From Bacteroidales bacterium (GTDB lineage: Bacteria > Bacteroidota > Bacteroidia > Bacteroidales > GCA-2748055), in NCBI GenBank assembly GCA_030589895.1, contig JAUUZQ010000024.1, positions 1 through 42,549 on the forward strand: a stretch of 42,549 nucleotides of DNA, read 5' to 3'. Position 1 is the first letter of the stretch, and each line of letters begins with the position of its first letter. This document shows positions 1-9,138 of the stretch, one piece after another. The notes under the pieces are model-generated. The model searched no databases and was not told where the DNA came from. It was given only the letters and a program-made list of their open reading frames with translations. A program made the translations under genes and the position numbers.

Positions 1-1451
1 GTTATCAATCCGGCAATTGCTCCCGGCTTGTTTGAGCCGCTCCACCAGATACCCAACAGGAATAATGGAAAAATAGTACATCCTGCAAGTGAGAATGCCA
101 CAGCCACCAGCTGACCAATCAGTGCAAAGTTTTTCAAAGCCAGAAGCGTTACAATAATGGCCATCAGGATAGTTCCCAGTCTTGCTGCCAGTAACTGATT
201 TTTTGGTTTTGCCGCTGGGTTGATCACCTTTACATATAAGTCGTGAGCAAATGCAGATGAACCAGCAACCAATAATCCCGATACCGTTGAAAATGCAGCA
301 GAAACACCTCCTGCGGCCAATAGTCCAACAATGAGTGGATGTATATTTCCAAGCTGAGCGGTATACACTACAATGGCATCTTTTGCCAGTTTTCCGACTT
401 CAGGATTTGCTGATAGTAGCTTGCCAAAAGCAGCATATGCCGGTGCACTCCAATATAAAATACAGATGAAGAATAATCCCCACACGACTGACCATCTTGC
501 ATCACGTGCTTTAGGTACAACATAGAATCGCTGGATCACGTGTGGTAATCCTGCTGTTCCAATCATTAAGGAGAAGGCAATAGCTATCCATTGAAAAAAT
601 GTTTTTCCTGTGGCCGGATCCCAGGGCATGGCAAATTCCGGCGCCGGAACCATGGCGAAATCATGCCCGAAGGAATTGAACAATGCAGCCGTTTCCTTTA
701 GCGGGATTCCTGAGACTACATCAGAAACAACTGATCCATAGCCAATCTGAGGCAAGAGCCAGAAATAATCAAATTTTTGAGTAAGAATAAATAAGGGTAT
801 TATGAAGGAAATTATGATAATCACATATTGAATCTGCATATTTTTTGTGACGCCAAGCATACCGGAGATAAGTGTGTAGGTCAGAACCACCGATCCGCCA
901 ATGATCACTGCCAATGCATACTCAATTCCAAGTATCCATTTAAACATCAGTCCGATGCCTCCAAACTGACCAACGCAGTATGCAATTGATATCAGGATGG
1001 CAATAATTGCTCCAATCGCTCTTAATGTTTGTGAATAGTATCGGTCTCCAATAAAATCAGCAGCTGTATACTTTCCATATTTACGAATCTGTCCTGCCAT
1101 CAGAATCAGCAGAAGAACATATCCGCCTGTCCAACCAACAACATAGGCCAAACCATGGTAACCAGATCCATACATAAGAGCGGCCATACCAAGAAATGAT
1201 GCAGCACTCATCCAGTTGGATGCGATAGCCATTCCGGATCCGACTTTAGAAATACCTCTGCCGGCGGCATAAAAATCGGTGGTGTTTTTCGCACGAAATA
1301 TAATTCCTACCAATACAAAAAGTACCAGAATAGTTATTAAGATAATCGCGGGTCCAACCTGGAAATTACCTTCCAGTTGGGTAGAGGCAGTTGCCGCATG
1401 GGCAAGTTTTGGAATAATCAGAAATATGATCGGGAGAAATATCTTTTTCAT
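1..1451 (-). CDS. Sodium:solute symporter, ActP-like (partial, C-terminus beyond left edge)
   Basis: This is a sodium:solute symporter (SSS family) of the acetate/cation symporter (ActP) type, an inner-membrane carrier that couples Na+ entry to uptake of a small organic acid. About 483 codons are visible from the ATG at 1451; the last transmembrane segments lie off the left edge. Reading the reverse strand gives a cleavable signal (MKKIFLPIIFLIIPKLAHA), then repeated hydrophobic segments. Family landmarks are ATNWMSAASF-like (here ASNWMSAASF), GKYTAADFIGDRYY, GTAGLPHVIQRFY and GGVSAAFSTVSGLLVAGSSA. It starts 29 bases after the small-subunit-like gene on the same strand, the usual order for two-component SSS/DUF4212 systems. 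Substrate is inferred; acetate or another short carboxylate is most likely. The open frame has no stop before base 1, so it is truncated only by the window. Confidence 0.9.
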   Translation of the reverse strand, partial: MKKIFLPIIFLIIPKLAHAATASTQLEGNFQVGPAIILITILVLFVLVGIIFRAKNTTDFYAAGRGISKVGSGMAIASNWMSAASFLGMAALMYGSGYHGLAYVVGWTGGYVLLLILMAGQIRKYGKYTAADFIGDRYYSQTLRAIGAIIAILISIAYCVGQFGGIGLMFKWILGIEYALAVIIGGSVVLTYTLISGMLGVTKNMQIQYVIIIISFIIPLFILTQKFDYFWLLPQIGYGSVVSDVVSGIPLKETAALFNSFGHDFAMVPAPEFAMPWDPATGKTFFQWIAIAFSLMIGTAGLPHVIQRFYVVPKARDARWSVVWGLFFICILYWSAPAYAAFGKLLSANPEVGKLAKDAIVVYTAQLGNIHPLIVGLLAAGGVSAAFSTVSGLLVAGSSAFAHDLYVKVINPAAKPKNQLLAARLGTILMAIIVTLLALKNFALIGQLVAVAFSLAGCTIFPLFLLGIWWSGSNKPGAIAGLI

Positions 1452-1480
1452 TTTTTTTTTAGAATTTGATTGTAAACAAC

Positions 1481-2233
1481 TTAATCTTCAATACCCATTT
1501 TTTTATTGTACTTGTCTATCGTTACACAGTATATCCAGCATAGCCCGACAAATAGTATCAGTAAGAAAACTGCTGTGTAAAAATAGTGGAATGGGAAACC
1601 AAGGAATTTGGCATCAGTAAGAAAGGACTGGTTATGCACCAGGTATTTCTTCATGATTCCCGGAAGTTTATTTACAGTCTCATCAGTAAGGTCCGTAATA
1701 TTTTCGCTCTTCAGTTCGAGTGGTAATAATTTTGTCCGTACATCCATGTCAGATAAGCCCAATCTTGGACTTAAGTGCTTAGTGAGGGAGGCTTTTTCTG
1801 CCAGATATTCCGGATCGGATATACTCACAATATTCTCTTGTAAAAATTCAAATTTCTTAATGTGTGCGATCACTTTTTGTTGCATGGAATCCGGAATCAA
1901 CTGCAAGACTGAATAACTGAGTGCATTGTCAAGTATGATTCTTTCGTCCGGGGCAATAGCTACTTTTCCAAGAATAGAAAGTGTTGCTACACCAAATTCC
2001 TGATATTCTGATGCAGAAGCATTTCCGCTTTTTACATTGTCCCAAACATTCTCATAGGATAAATATGAGGGCTCCGGAGTTGGTTTTTGAACAATGCGAA
2101 GCAGTATCTGGAATCCAAAGATGGCGATGAACCAGACAGAGACCAGCCAAAGAACCAGTTTTTTATTAAACCTGGCCCGCTCGGTGGTCGGTTTGAAAAA
2201 GCTAATGTGATACTCGTCAGTAGAGTTGTCCAT
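1481..2233 (-). CDS. DUF4212-like symporter small subunit with large extracytoplasmic insert
   Basis: A 250-residue membrane protein encoded just upstream of the symporter. Residues about 22-47 form one hydrophobic segment (LVLWLVSVWFIAIFGFQILL) and about 213-238 a second (FYTAVFLLILFVGLCWIYCV), followed by DKYNKKMGIED. These two ends resemble the two helices and tail of DUF4212 small subunits of SSS symporters, which are normally only about 85 residues long. Here the helices are separated by about 160 polar, mostly helical residues that should lie outside the membrane. The position directly upstream of the symporter supports the assignment. The similarity was judged by eye, so the family call is moderate; if it is wrong, this is an unrelated two-helix membrane protein of unknown function. 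The ATG at 2233 gives the full first helix. Confidence 0.6.
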   Translation of the reverse strand: MDNSTDEYHISFFKPTTERARFNKKLVLWLVSVWFIAIFGFQILLRIVQKPTPEPSYLSYENVWDNVKSGNASASEYQEFGVATLSILGKVAIAPDERIILDNALSYSVLQLIPDSMQQKVIAHIKKFEFLQENIVSISDPEYLAEKASLTKHLSPRLGLSDMDVRTKLLPLELKSENITDLTDETVNKLPGIMKKYLVHNQSFLTDAKFLGFPFHYFYTAVFLLILFVGLCWIYCVTIDKYNKKMGIED

Positions 2234-2360
2234 AAGGTTAGAATGTTAAAGTGTGATTTAGTTTGAATTTTTCTGTGATAAAGATAACAATGTTTTCTTA
2301 TTTAAAATAGGAGTTGTTAAAAAGTTATGTAGCAAATTACTATAGCTAAGTTTTATTAGA

Positions 2361-2399
2361 ATGGAGTACCTGAATGGAGTACCAAAATGGAGTACCCTC
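2361..2399. repeat. Three 13-bp tandem repeats (ATGGAGTACC core)
   Basis: The core ATGGAGTACC occurs at 2361, 2374 and 2387, exactly 13 bases apart, with variable three-base tails. No function is apparent. Confidence 0.85.
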
Positions 2400-2437
2400 A
2401 ATAGATATTTTTCCTCCTATACTCCTCCTATACCCTT

Positions 2438-2499
2438 AAAATCTCTGCGAAACTCTGCGCATTAGCGACAGCGACTCAATTTACCTCTGCGGTAAAATA
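2438..2499 (+). repeat. Dispersed repeat of about 60 bp, copy 1
   Basis: The element begins CTCTGCGAAACTCTGCGCAT and ends CTCTGCGGTAAAA. A second copy lies in the opposite orientation at 23497-23558. The outer parts match nearly base for base and the middle is diverged around AGCGACTC. It is noncoding and lies between genes. Confidence 0.75.
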
Positions 2500-2568
2500 T
2501 TTTTCTCCTAAACTCCATTCTCCCCACCCCAATCTCCTTCCTTAAGCCAAACCACCTTTTTATTGTTA

Positions 2569-2576
2569 TATATTTG
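2569..2576 (+). promoter_or_regulatory. Candidate -7 box (TATATTTG) for the receptor gene
   Basis: TATATTTG matches the Bacteroidota -7 consensus TAnnTTTG and lies 22 bases before the chosen ATG at 2599. No clear -33 TTTG is present at the expected distance, so the call is weak. Confidence 0.35.
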
Positions 2577-2598
2577 CCAACAATTTAAAATCTATTTC

Positions 2599-5142
2599 AT
2601 GTTAAAAATTCGCATCACTGCAATCCTGTTGATAATGTCTGGAATGCTCTCTATAAATGCTCAAAACGGGAGCCTCCGCGGAGTCGTTATTGACAAGGAT
2701 GATCATCAGCCAATTCCTTTTGCGACCATTGCTGTAACGCAGGAGCAAGGTATAATAGTTACAGGTGGAACATCGGATAACGATGGAAACTTTCATATTC
2801 GAAGCCTTGTCCCCGGAACTTATAATGTTATCGTTTCGTTTATCGGATTTCGCAGTGATACCATAACTAAACTTAATATTACGAAGCAGTCTCCTGATAT
2901 TAATTTGGGTAACATTGCCATTGCAGCTTCAGGAATAAGCATTGATGAGGTGGAAATTTCAACCATGGCAAGTACAGTTGTCTCAAAGATAGACAGAAGA
3001 AGCTATCGGCCTGAGGATTTTCAAACTGCCAAAGGGGGTACTGCAGTAGATATTCTGAATAAGATTCCTTCTGTTTCAGTTTCATCTGACGGGGAAGTAT
3101 CGGTACGTGGAACAACTGATTTCATGGTATATCTCAATGGGAAGCCAACACAACTGGATCCTTCAGTATTGCTGGCACAAATTTCTGCTGATGCAATTGA
3201 GGGAATTGAAGTAATTACGGTTCCTGGTGCAAAATACGATGCGCAGGGCAAAGGCGGAATTATTAATATTACAACAAAAACCAGTGGTTTACAGGGACTG
3301 ACAATCATGGCTAATAGTCTTGCGGGTGGTGCTCCCTGGGGAAATATTACTGATACCTATAGTGGGTACAATTTGAACGACAACAGGTATGGTGGAAATG
3401 TTAATCTGCTCTATTCAAAGGATAAATTCAGTGCATATGGCGGATTGAGTTACAGCATGCGGAATGTAAATGGAATGAGAACAGGTGATGCACGTATACT
3501 TGACAGTACAGGAACTGTCTACAAACATATGGTAGCCAGTGGAGAGCGTCCCGAATGGTATGAGAATTATTCAGCAAATGCCGGATTCACCTATAAGTTA
3601 TCGGCCAGATCAGAACTGTCTTCAGCATACTATTTTGGAAGCAGAACAGAAGGAAGATCTGCTTTTTATGTGTACAATGTCTTCTTTGCAGATCAGGATA
3701 AGAATACGATAGCTGGCATTCCGAGAGATGATCATTGGATATACAATCCCAATACAGATAACCGGTACGGGACCTTTCATACATTTAATCTTGATTATAA
3801 TTACAGGCCGGATCCCAGCAGCGAACTGAGTGTTTCATTTCTCTACGAGCTTTCCGGTCTGAGCCGGATACTTGACAATTATGATTACGATTTTGACAAG
3901 ACAAACGATACACCGGGTGCTCTGTTAGAACACTTTAATCAGACCGATGATACACCATTGAATGCATACCAGCTGTTTCTCGATTATGAGAAGGAGTTTG
4001 ATGGCGGACATACAATTGGCATAGGATTTCAACCACAGTTTTTCTCTATAGATGGAAGTTTCAGCTATGATACATTGGGGATCATGAGCAATGAGATGGG
4101 AGATTATTCTTCCCTGGAAAATAGTATTGATCTCTCCCGTAACATCTATGCTGGCTATGTTAATTATGAAGGAAACTGGGATAAGTTGAGTGTGATTGCT
4201 GGTCTCAGACTGGAATATACCGATCAGCTGATGCATATTGACAATCCCGATTACTTCACCATATTTAACAGGGCAACACAGTCGGAATATACGGTTCAGC
4301 AACTGGACTGGTTTCCTGTTCTTCATGCCGCTTATGATCTTGGAAAGGATAAAATCACCATGGCAGCAAGCAGGCGCATCAGCAGACCACCCATAAAAAA
4401 TATGGCTCCATTTTTATACAGGCGTCACCATGAAGTTTATGTTGTTGGGGATCCAGGACTGAAACCTGAATATGTCACCACTGCAGAGCTGTCGTACGAG
4501 AAAAAATTTGGAAAACACAAGTTGTTGCTGACAGGATTCTACAGGGCGGTGGACAATGCGGTTTTTCGTGTCAATACGGTCTATTATGATGAGATGGTGC
4601 TGATCAGGTCTTATACCAATTCAGGCGAGTCACAATCTCTTGGGGCAGAATTAAATTCGAATTTTGAACTGGGGAGTAAAGCGAAATTTTTCCTCGGAGG
4701 ATCACTCTATAATTACAGGATCAGCGGCGATGTTTTCGGTTATCAGGAGGACAACAGCAGTACGAACTGGAATGTAAAAGGTGTACTAAATATCATCCCA
4801 TCGAAGCAGTTAAGATGGAGTACTGATTTCGATATTCAATCGGCAACAGTTACTGCCCAGGGTAGCAACGCTATGTTCTACTTTCTGAATACTGCACTTA
4901 CTTATTCACCACCTGCAATTGAACGATGGAATTTCACTTTCAAAGTACTTGATATCCTTGGCTCCAATGAAAAAGGATTAGATACACGTGCATTTAATGC
5001 TGCAGGTGAACAGATCTTTTATCAGGAAACACTGTATTTGCGCTACGGACCTATAGCCGAACTCAGTCTGTCTTATTCATTTAACAGTGGTGGGAAGTTT
5101 CAGAAGAAGAGAGAGAGTACGTTTGGGGATAGTGAGTTTTAG
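2599..5142 (+). CDS. TonB-dependent receptor / outer membrane beta-barrel family protein
   Basis: An 847-residue outer-membrane receptor-like protein. A signal peptide (MLKIRITAILLIMSGMLSINA) is followed by a carboxypeptidase-regulatory-like domain (about 25-110; GVVIDKDDHQPIPFATIAV), a plug region (about 130-225, including DILNKIPSVSV and a GGIINI segment) and a long beta-barrel rich in aromatic, alternating strands. The architecture fits the outer-membrane beta-barrel family related to TonB-dependent receptors, not the SusC class, and no SusD partner follows. The frame is open upstream to 2563, but the ATG at 2599 places the signal peptide at the N-terminus and is preferred. It stands alone between two noncoding spacers. 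The ligand cannot be inferred. Confidence 0.88.
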   Translation: MLKIRITAILLIMSGMLSINAQNGSLRGVVIDKDDHQPIPFATIAVTQEQGIIVTGGTSDNDGNFHIRSLVPGTYNVIVSFIGFRSDTITKLNITKQSPDINLGNIAIAASGISIDEVEISTMASTVVSKIDRRSYRPEDFQTAKGGTAVDILNKIPSVSVSSDGEVSVRGTTDFMVYLNGKPTQLDPSVLLAQISADAIEGIEVITVPGAKYDAQGKGGIINITTKTSGLQGLTIMANSLAGGAPWGNITDTYSGYNLNDNRYGGNVNLLYSKDKFSAYGGLSYSMRNVNGMRTGDARILDSTGTVYKHMVASGERPEWYENYSANAGFTYKLSARSELSSAYYFGSRTEGRSAFYVYNVFFADQDKNTIAGIPRDDHWIYNPNTDNRYGTFHTFNLDYNYRPDPSSELSVSFLYELSGLSRILDNYDYDFDKTNDTPGALLEHFNQTDDTPLNAYQLFLDYEKEFDGGHTIGIGFQPQFFSIDGSFSYDTLGIMSNEMGDYSSLENSIDLSRNIYAGYVNYEGNWDKLSVIAGLRLEYTDQLMHIDNPDYFTIFNRATQSEYTVQQLDWFPVLHAAYDLGKDKITMAASRRISRPPIKNMAPFLYRRHHEVYVVGDPGLKPEYVTTAELSYEKKFGKHKLLLTGFYRAVDNAVFRVNTVYYDEMVLIRSYTNSGESQSLGAELNSNFELGSKAKFFLGGSLYNYRISGDVFGYQEDNSSTNWNVKGVLNIIPSKQLRWSTDFDIQSATVTAQGSNAMFYFLNTALTYSPPAIERWNFTFKVLDILGSNEKGLDTRAFNAAGEQIFYQETLYLRYGPIAELSLSYSFNSGGKFQKKRESTFGDSEF

Positions 5143-5151
5143 GAAGCAATT

Positions 5152-5199
5152 TAATAATGCAACAATGCAATAATGCAATAATGCAACAATGCTTTAATG
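5152..5199 (+). repeat. 8-bp tandem array, NNNNAATG, six units
   Basis: Six consecutive octamers each end in AATG (for example CAACAATG, CAATAATG). The array lies 9 bases after the receptor stop codon. Related arrays occur at 8871, 12987 (inverted) and 26859 (inverted). Confidence 0.85.
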
Positions 5200-5353
5200 T
5201 AGTAGCCTTTCACTTTTTTTAACATTTATTAGGCCTTCTTGGTGCTATTTGTCACACTTTACCATTAAACCTTGTTCTATTTTAGCAGTCGAATGTTAGA
5301 TTGAAAGATTTCGTACGCTAAAATTCCAGTTTTTAATTTGGTGAATACAAAAT

Positions 5354-8032
5354 ATGAAGTATAAAATATACTATCTCAGCATAGTTATCTTGCTTAGTTT
5401 AAATGTTTTAAGTAAGGCTCAAAATAAACAGCTACTGATCAGGGAGTATTATGAAAACAAATCGCTCGAGCTTGTGCTTTTTGATCTCTCCATGAATTAC
5501 AACATTGATTTTGATTTTGAGCGGAGCGATGTACGCGGGATCAAGATTGAATCTATAAATATTAAAAGCCTGGATTTGGAAACTACAATGAAAGCCTTAT
5601 TGAAGAATACCAATCTGGATTTTTCCATTGAGAGCCGAAAGCATGTGAAGATAAAGCCTTATGTGAAGGAGGAATATAATAATATTAAACCGACCAGAAA
5701 CAATGTAAATGTCTCCGGTTGGATTTTTGATAAAAACACCAATGAGACACTTCCATATTCAACTGCTGCAATACCTGAGACATCAGCAGGCTCAATTGCC
5801 AACGTCGACGGCCACTTCCTTTTAATAGATGTTCCCACAGATACTTCCAGAATTGTGATTAGCTTCTTGGGATATGAAACACAGGAGATAAAACTCAATC
5901 CTGCCATGGCTTTGGATGATATACATGTATATCTGAAACCTGTAGATTACAGGATTGAGGAAGTGATGATTGTTGGTGAGGAAAAGAAACTGGTGACCTA
6001 TGCTGAAAAAACCAGTCAGATATCCTTAAGGCCATCTCAAATAGATATTCTTCCAAATCTTGGCGAAAAAGATATATTCAGGACACTTCAATTAATGCCT
6101 GGAGTGAGTAGCGGAAATGAAACATCGTCGGGACTGTATGTTCGCGGTGGAACACCCGATCAAAACCTCATTCTTCTGGATGGATTCACTGTTTACCATG
6201 TTGATCATTTCTATGGTTTCCTTAGTGCTTTCAATGCTGATGCGATAAAGGATGTCCAGCTCTACAAAGGAGGATTTGAGTCTAAATATGGCGGGAAGAT
6301 CTCCAGTGTAATGGAGCTGACAGGAAAAACCGGTAATACGAAGGAAGTTTCAGGTGGGATTGGTGTCTCGGCCCTCAGTGGTAGTGCACATATAGAGATC
6401 CCGGTATCCGATAAGCTCAATCTGTTTATGGCTGGAAGGCGGTCCTATACAGATTTTATTCAGAGTGGACTATACACGAAAATAAATGACATGTACAATG
6501 CTCCGCTAGCTGATGAGACAACAGGAGGACAGTTCACCAGGTTTTCTACAGATCCCAGCTTCTATTTTTATGATTTAAATGCAAAACTTACTTATAAGCC
6601 GAGTCAAAAGGATATTCTGACGGTTAGTTTCTATAACGGGAAGGATGTACTGGATAAAACTTCGGATGCGTTTACAAAGATTGGAAGATTTGGAGGAAGT
6701 ACAGGCGACTTTACAATGAATAGGGTAGATATCCTGGAGTGGGGAAACTGGGGCGTAAGTACTAAATTATCAAGACAATGGAATGAGAAATTTTATAGCA
6801 ATGCTACTGTAGCCTTCTCCAATTATTTTAGTGAAAGAGATAATTATAGTGAAAGGACGGTTACGGAGGAGGATGGTTCAGTTTCTTCAATAATAAATGG
6901 TTCTGTTGAGAACAACAATATTATTGACTATACACTAAGAATAGATAATGAATATCGTCTGACCCAGAACAATACCATTGAATTTGGGATGCAGTCCACG
7001 TATATGGATGTTAACTATTATTACACACAGAATGACACCCTGAACATTATCGATACACGGGCAAAGGGTTTCACTCCCTCCTTGTACCTTCAGGATAAAA
7101 TCTTTATAAAAGATAAACTAACATTCCTCTATGGGCTGCGATCTACTTATTATAACCTTACAGGTAAGTTTTATCTCGAGCCACGTGCTTCTGCAAATTT
7201 CCAGTTAAACGACCATTGGAATTTTAAAGCTTCGTGGGGAAAATATTATCAGTTTACAAACCGTGTAGTGCGGGAAAACGTGCTGGAAGGAAACAGAGAT
7301 TTCTGGTTGCTGGCTGATGATGAGATGATACCGGTTAGTTCTGCTTACCATTATATTGCCGGAGTAAGTTATACAACCCGAAACTATCTGATTGATGTGG
7401 AAGTTTTTTATAAACCAATGACAGGATTGGCAGAGTATACAATGCGAAACGAAACCTACAGGTTTGCTTCCAGCTCCTCCTTACCGGATAATTTTTATCA
7501 GGGCACAGGCACCGCAAAAGGAATTGAACTGTTGATGCAGAAAAAATATGGCAGGTACACAGGATGGATCAGCTATACTTTTAGTCGTGTTGAACATCAG
7601 TTTACCGATTTGAATGGTGGCGATCCTTACCCCTCAATGTATGATCAGCCGCATGAATTGAATATCGTAAATACCTTCCAATGGGAAAACTGGGTACTGG
7701 GTGCCACTTTTGTATATAATACAGGACGCACGTATACGGCCCCTGTTGGAGCTTACCAGCTGACAATGCTGGATGGATCGGTAGTGGACTATATACATGT
7801 AGGCGATAAAAATGCTTTCCGTTTGCCCTCCTATAACAGACTTGATCTCTCGGCAACATACAGATTTTCAATTGGCAAAAAGAAGGGCAGTTTCGGACTC
7901 TCAATATTTAATGTCTATGGTCGCAAAAATGTCTGGTACCGTGAATTTGATGTGATAGACAATGAGATAGTGATAATGGATGTGAATACACTGGGCTTTA
8001 CACCCAATCTGTTCTTCACATTAAAATTTTAG
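5354..8032 (+). CDS. TonB-dependent receptor with STN and carboxypeptidase-like N-terminal domains
   Basis: An 892-residue outer-membrane receptor. After a signal peptide (about 1-22) comes a secretin/TonB short N-terminal (STN) domain at about 25-105, then a carboxypeptidase-regulatory-like domain at about 118-195 (VSGWIFDKNTNETLPYSTAAI), a plug at about 215-330 (GLYVRGGTPDQNLILLDG, then KGGFESKYGG) and a 22-strand-type barrel to the C-terminus, which ends in an aromatic-rich strand (NLFFTLKF). STN domains are usual in receptors that signal through anti-sigma factors, but no FecR or sigma gene is present here. The next gene, four bases downstream, is a DUF4249 lipoprotein, a common partner of this receptor subtype in Bacteroidota. 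The substrate is unknown. Confidence 0.92.
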   Translation: MKYKIYYLSIVILLSLNVLSKAQNKQLLIREYYENKSLELVLFDLSMNYNIDFDFERSDVRGIKIESINIKSLDLETTMKALLKNTNLDFSIESRKHVKIKPYVKEEYNNIKPTRNNVNVSGWIFDKNTNETLPYSTAAIPETSAGSIANVDGHFLLIDVPTDTSRIVISFLGYETQEIKLNPAMALDDIHVYLKPVDYRIEEVMIVGEEKKLVTYAEKTSQISLRPSQIDILPNLGEKDIFRTLQLMPGVSSGNETSSGLYVRGGTPDQNLILLDGFTVYHVDHFYGFLSAFNADAIKDVQLYKGGFESKYGGKISSVMELTGKTGNTKEVSGGIGVSALSGSAHIEIPVSDKLNLFMAGRRSYTDFIQSGLYTKINDMYNAPLADETTGGQFTRFSTDPSFYFYDLNAKLTYKPSQKDILTVSFYNGKDVLDKTSDAFTKIGRFGGSTGDFTMNRVDILEWGNWGVSTKLSRQWNEKFYSNATVAFSNYFSERDNYSERTVTEEDGSVSSIINGSVENNNIIDYTLRIDNEYRLTQNNTIEFGMQSTYMDVNYYYTQNDTLNIIDTRAKGFTPSLYLQDKIFIKDKLTFLYGLRSTYYNLTGKFYLEPRASANFQLNDHWNFKASWGKYYQFTNRVVRENVLEGNRDFWLLADDEMIPVSSAYHYIAGVSYTTRNYLIDVEVFYKPMTGLAEYTMRNETYRFASSSSLPDNFYQGTGTAKGIELLMQKKYGRYTGWISYTFSRVEHQFTDLNGGDPYPSMYDQPHELNIVNTFQWENWVLGATFVYNTGRTYTAPVGAYQLTMLDGSVVDYIHVGDKNAFRLPSYNRLDLSATYRFSIGKKKGSFGLSIFNVYGRKNVWYREFDVIDNEIVIMDVNTLGFTPNLFFTLKF

Positions 8033-8036
8033 AAAT

Positions 8037-8873
8037 ATGATAAAGCGAATTACGCTCCTGTTTATACTTGTCTTTGTCTTGAAGGGATGTTTCGATACCT
8101 CACTTGAGTTTGAAGATCAATATAGAACCGTAGTTGAGGCCTATATTTATAAGGATAAAGCAATAAATAATATAAAGCTTTCGAGTATGATCAGCTTTGG
8201 TGCTGATACTACCGGGGGACAAGGGATAACTGATGCGATTGTGATGATGGAGCGAAATAATGAGTCATGGCTATTGCAACATACCTCTGAAAATCCAGGC
8301 AGCTACTTTATTGATGAAGAGGTTCTTATTACTCCCGGAGATACGTTTAAGCTTGTGGTGGAGAGGGGAGAAGAGGTAATCACTGCTAAAACCATTGTGC
8401 CGTTGAACCCATCAAGTGTAAATATGTCTACTTCCAGCATAGGATTTCCCAAAGTATATGATATGAGGGAATTTAAAAATATGGTATTGCCGGATCCCAT
8501 AGAACTTACCTGGAGCAATCCGGGATCAGATTACTATTTTTTCAGAATTCAAAATATTGAAACATTTGAAGATCCAATTTTACCTGATCTCCCGGAGCAC
8601 TCCAAATTTTCTACGGGAGGATTTTTATTTCAGATGGATACACGCCCCACAAACGATAATTATTCATCAATTTCAGTACGTGAGCTGACTTACTACGGAA
8701 CACACAGAATAATAATTTATCGCGTAAATGAAGAGTATGTATATCTATACAACTCCCAGGATCAGGATTCACGAGAGCTGAATGAACCCTATACCAATGT
8801 GGAAAATGGCCTGGGGATATTTACCGCGTTTAATAGTGATACACTGTATTTTGAGGTTTATCCGGTTTATTAG
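8037..8873 (+). CDS. DUF4249 family lipoprotein
   Basis: A 278-residue lipoprotein. The N-terminus is a lipoprotein signal with the modified cysteine at residue 18 (FVLKGC). The start of the mature part (VVEAYIYKD) and the middle segment (PGDTFKLVVERGEEVITAKTIVP) match the DUF4249 pattern, an Ig-like beta-rich family found next to TonB-dependent receptors. It starts four bases after the receptor stop, so the two are almost certainly cotranscribed. It probably sits at the outer membrane as an accessory to that receptor. Its exact role is not known for the family. Confidence 0.85.
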   Translation: MIKRITLLFILVFVLKGCFDTSLEFEDQYRTVVEAYIYKDKAINNIKLSSMISFGADTTGGQGITDAIVMMERNNESWLLQHTSENPGSYFIDEEVLITPGDTFKLVVERGEEVITAKTIVPLNPSSVNMSTSSIGFPKVYDMREFKNMVLPDPIELTWSNPGSDYYFFRIQNIETFEDPILPDLPEHSKFSTGGFLFQMDTRPTNDNYSSISVRELTYYGTHRIIIYRVNEEYVYLYNSQDQDSRELNEPYTNVENGLGIFTAFNSDTLYFEVYPVY

Positions 8874-8958
8874 GAATGTGATAATGTGATAATGCGATAA
8901 TGCGACAATGTGATAATGCGACAATGCAACAATGAGTTAATGATGCAATGACTCAATG
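8871..8958 (+). repeat. 8-bp tandem array, NNNNAATG, eleven units
   Basis: Eleven exact-period octamers ending in AATG (TGATAATG, CGATAATG, CGACAATG and variants). The first unit contains the TAG stop codon of the DUF4249 gene, so the array begins at the coding end. It is the longest of four related arrays in the window. Confidence 0.88.
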
Positions 8959-9138
8959 CGAATAAGTAATTCAAGGAGGAGCAACATATCTATATAACAA
9001 GTTCCCAAGCCCCACCTTCCCCTTCTCTTCTTCTTTTTCTCTTCATTTCAAATTTTCATTTTATTTCTACGGATTATTCTATAATTTTGATTCATATGAT
9101 TTCTGAAATATGTTTTGAAAATTTTAAGGAATAAAACC

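Larger units (their letters stand above)
2234..2598. other. Divergent intergenic region with repeats
   Basis: This 365-base spacer separates the leftward symporter pair from the rightward receptor gene. It holds a three-copy 13-bp tandem repeat, one copy of a dispersed element of about 60 bp, pyrimidine-rich sequence, and a -7-like promoter box for the receptor. No coding potential is evident. Confidence 0.7.

Noticed and set aside
2599-8873. Receptor pair considered as a polysaccharide utilisation locus
   Set aside because: There is no SusD, glycoside hydrolase, sulfatase or FecR/sigma gene; the second receptor's partner is DUF4249.
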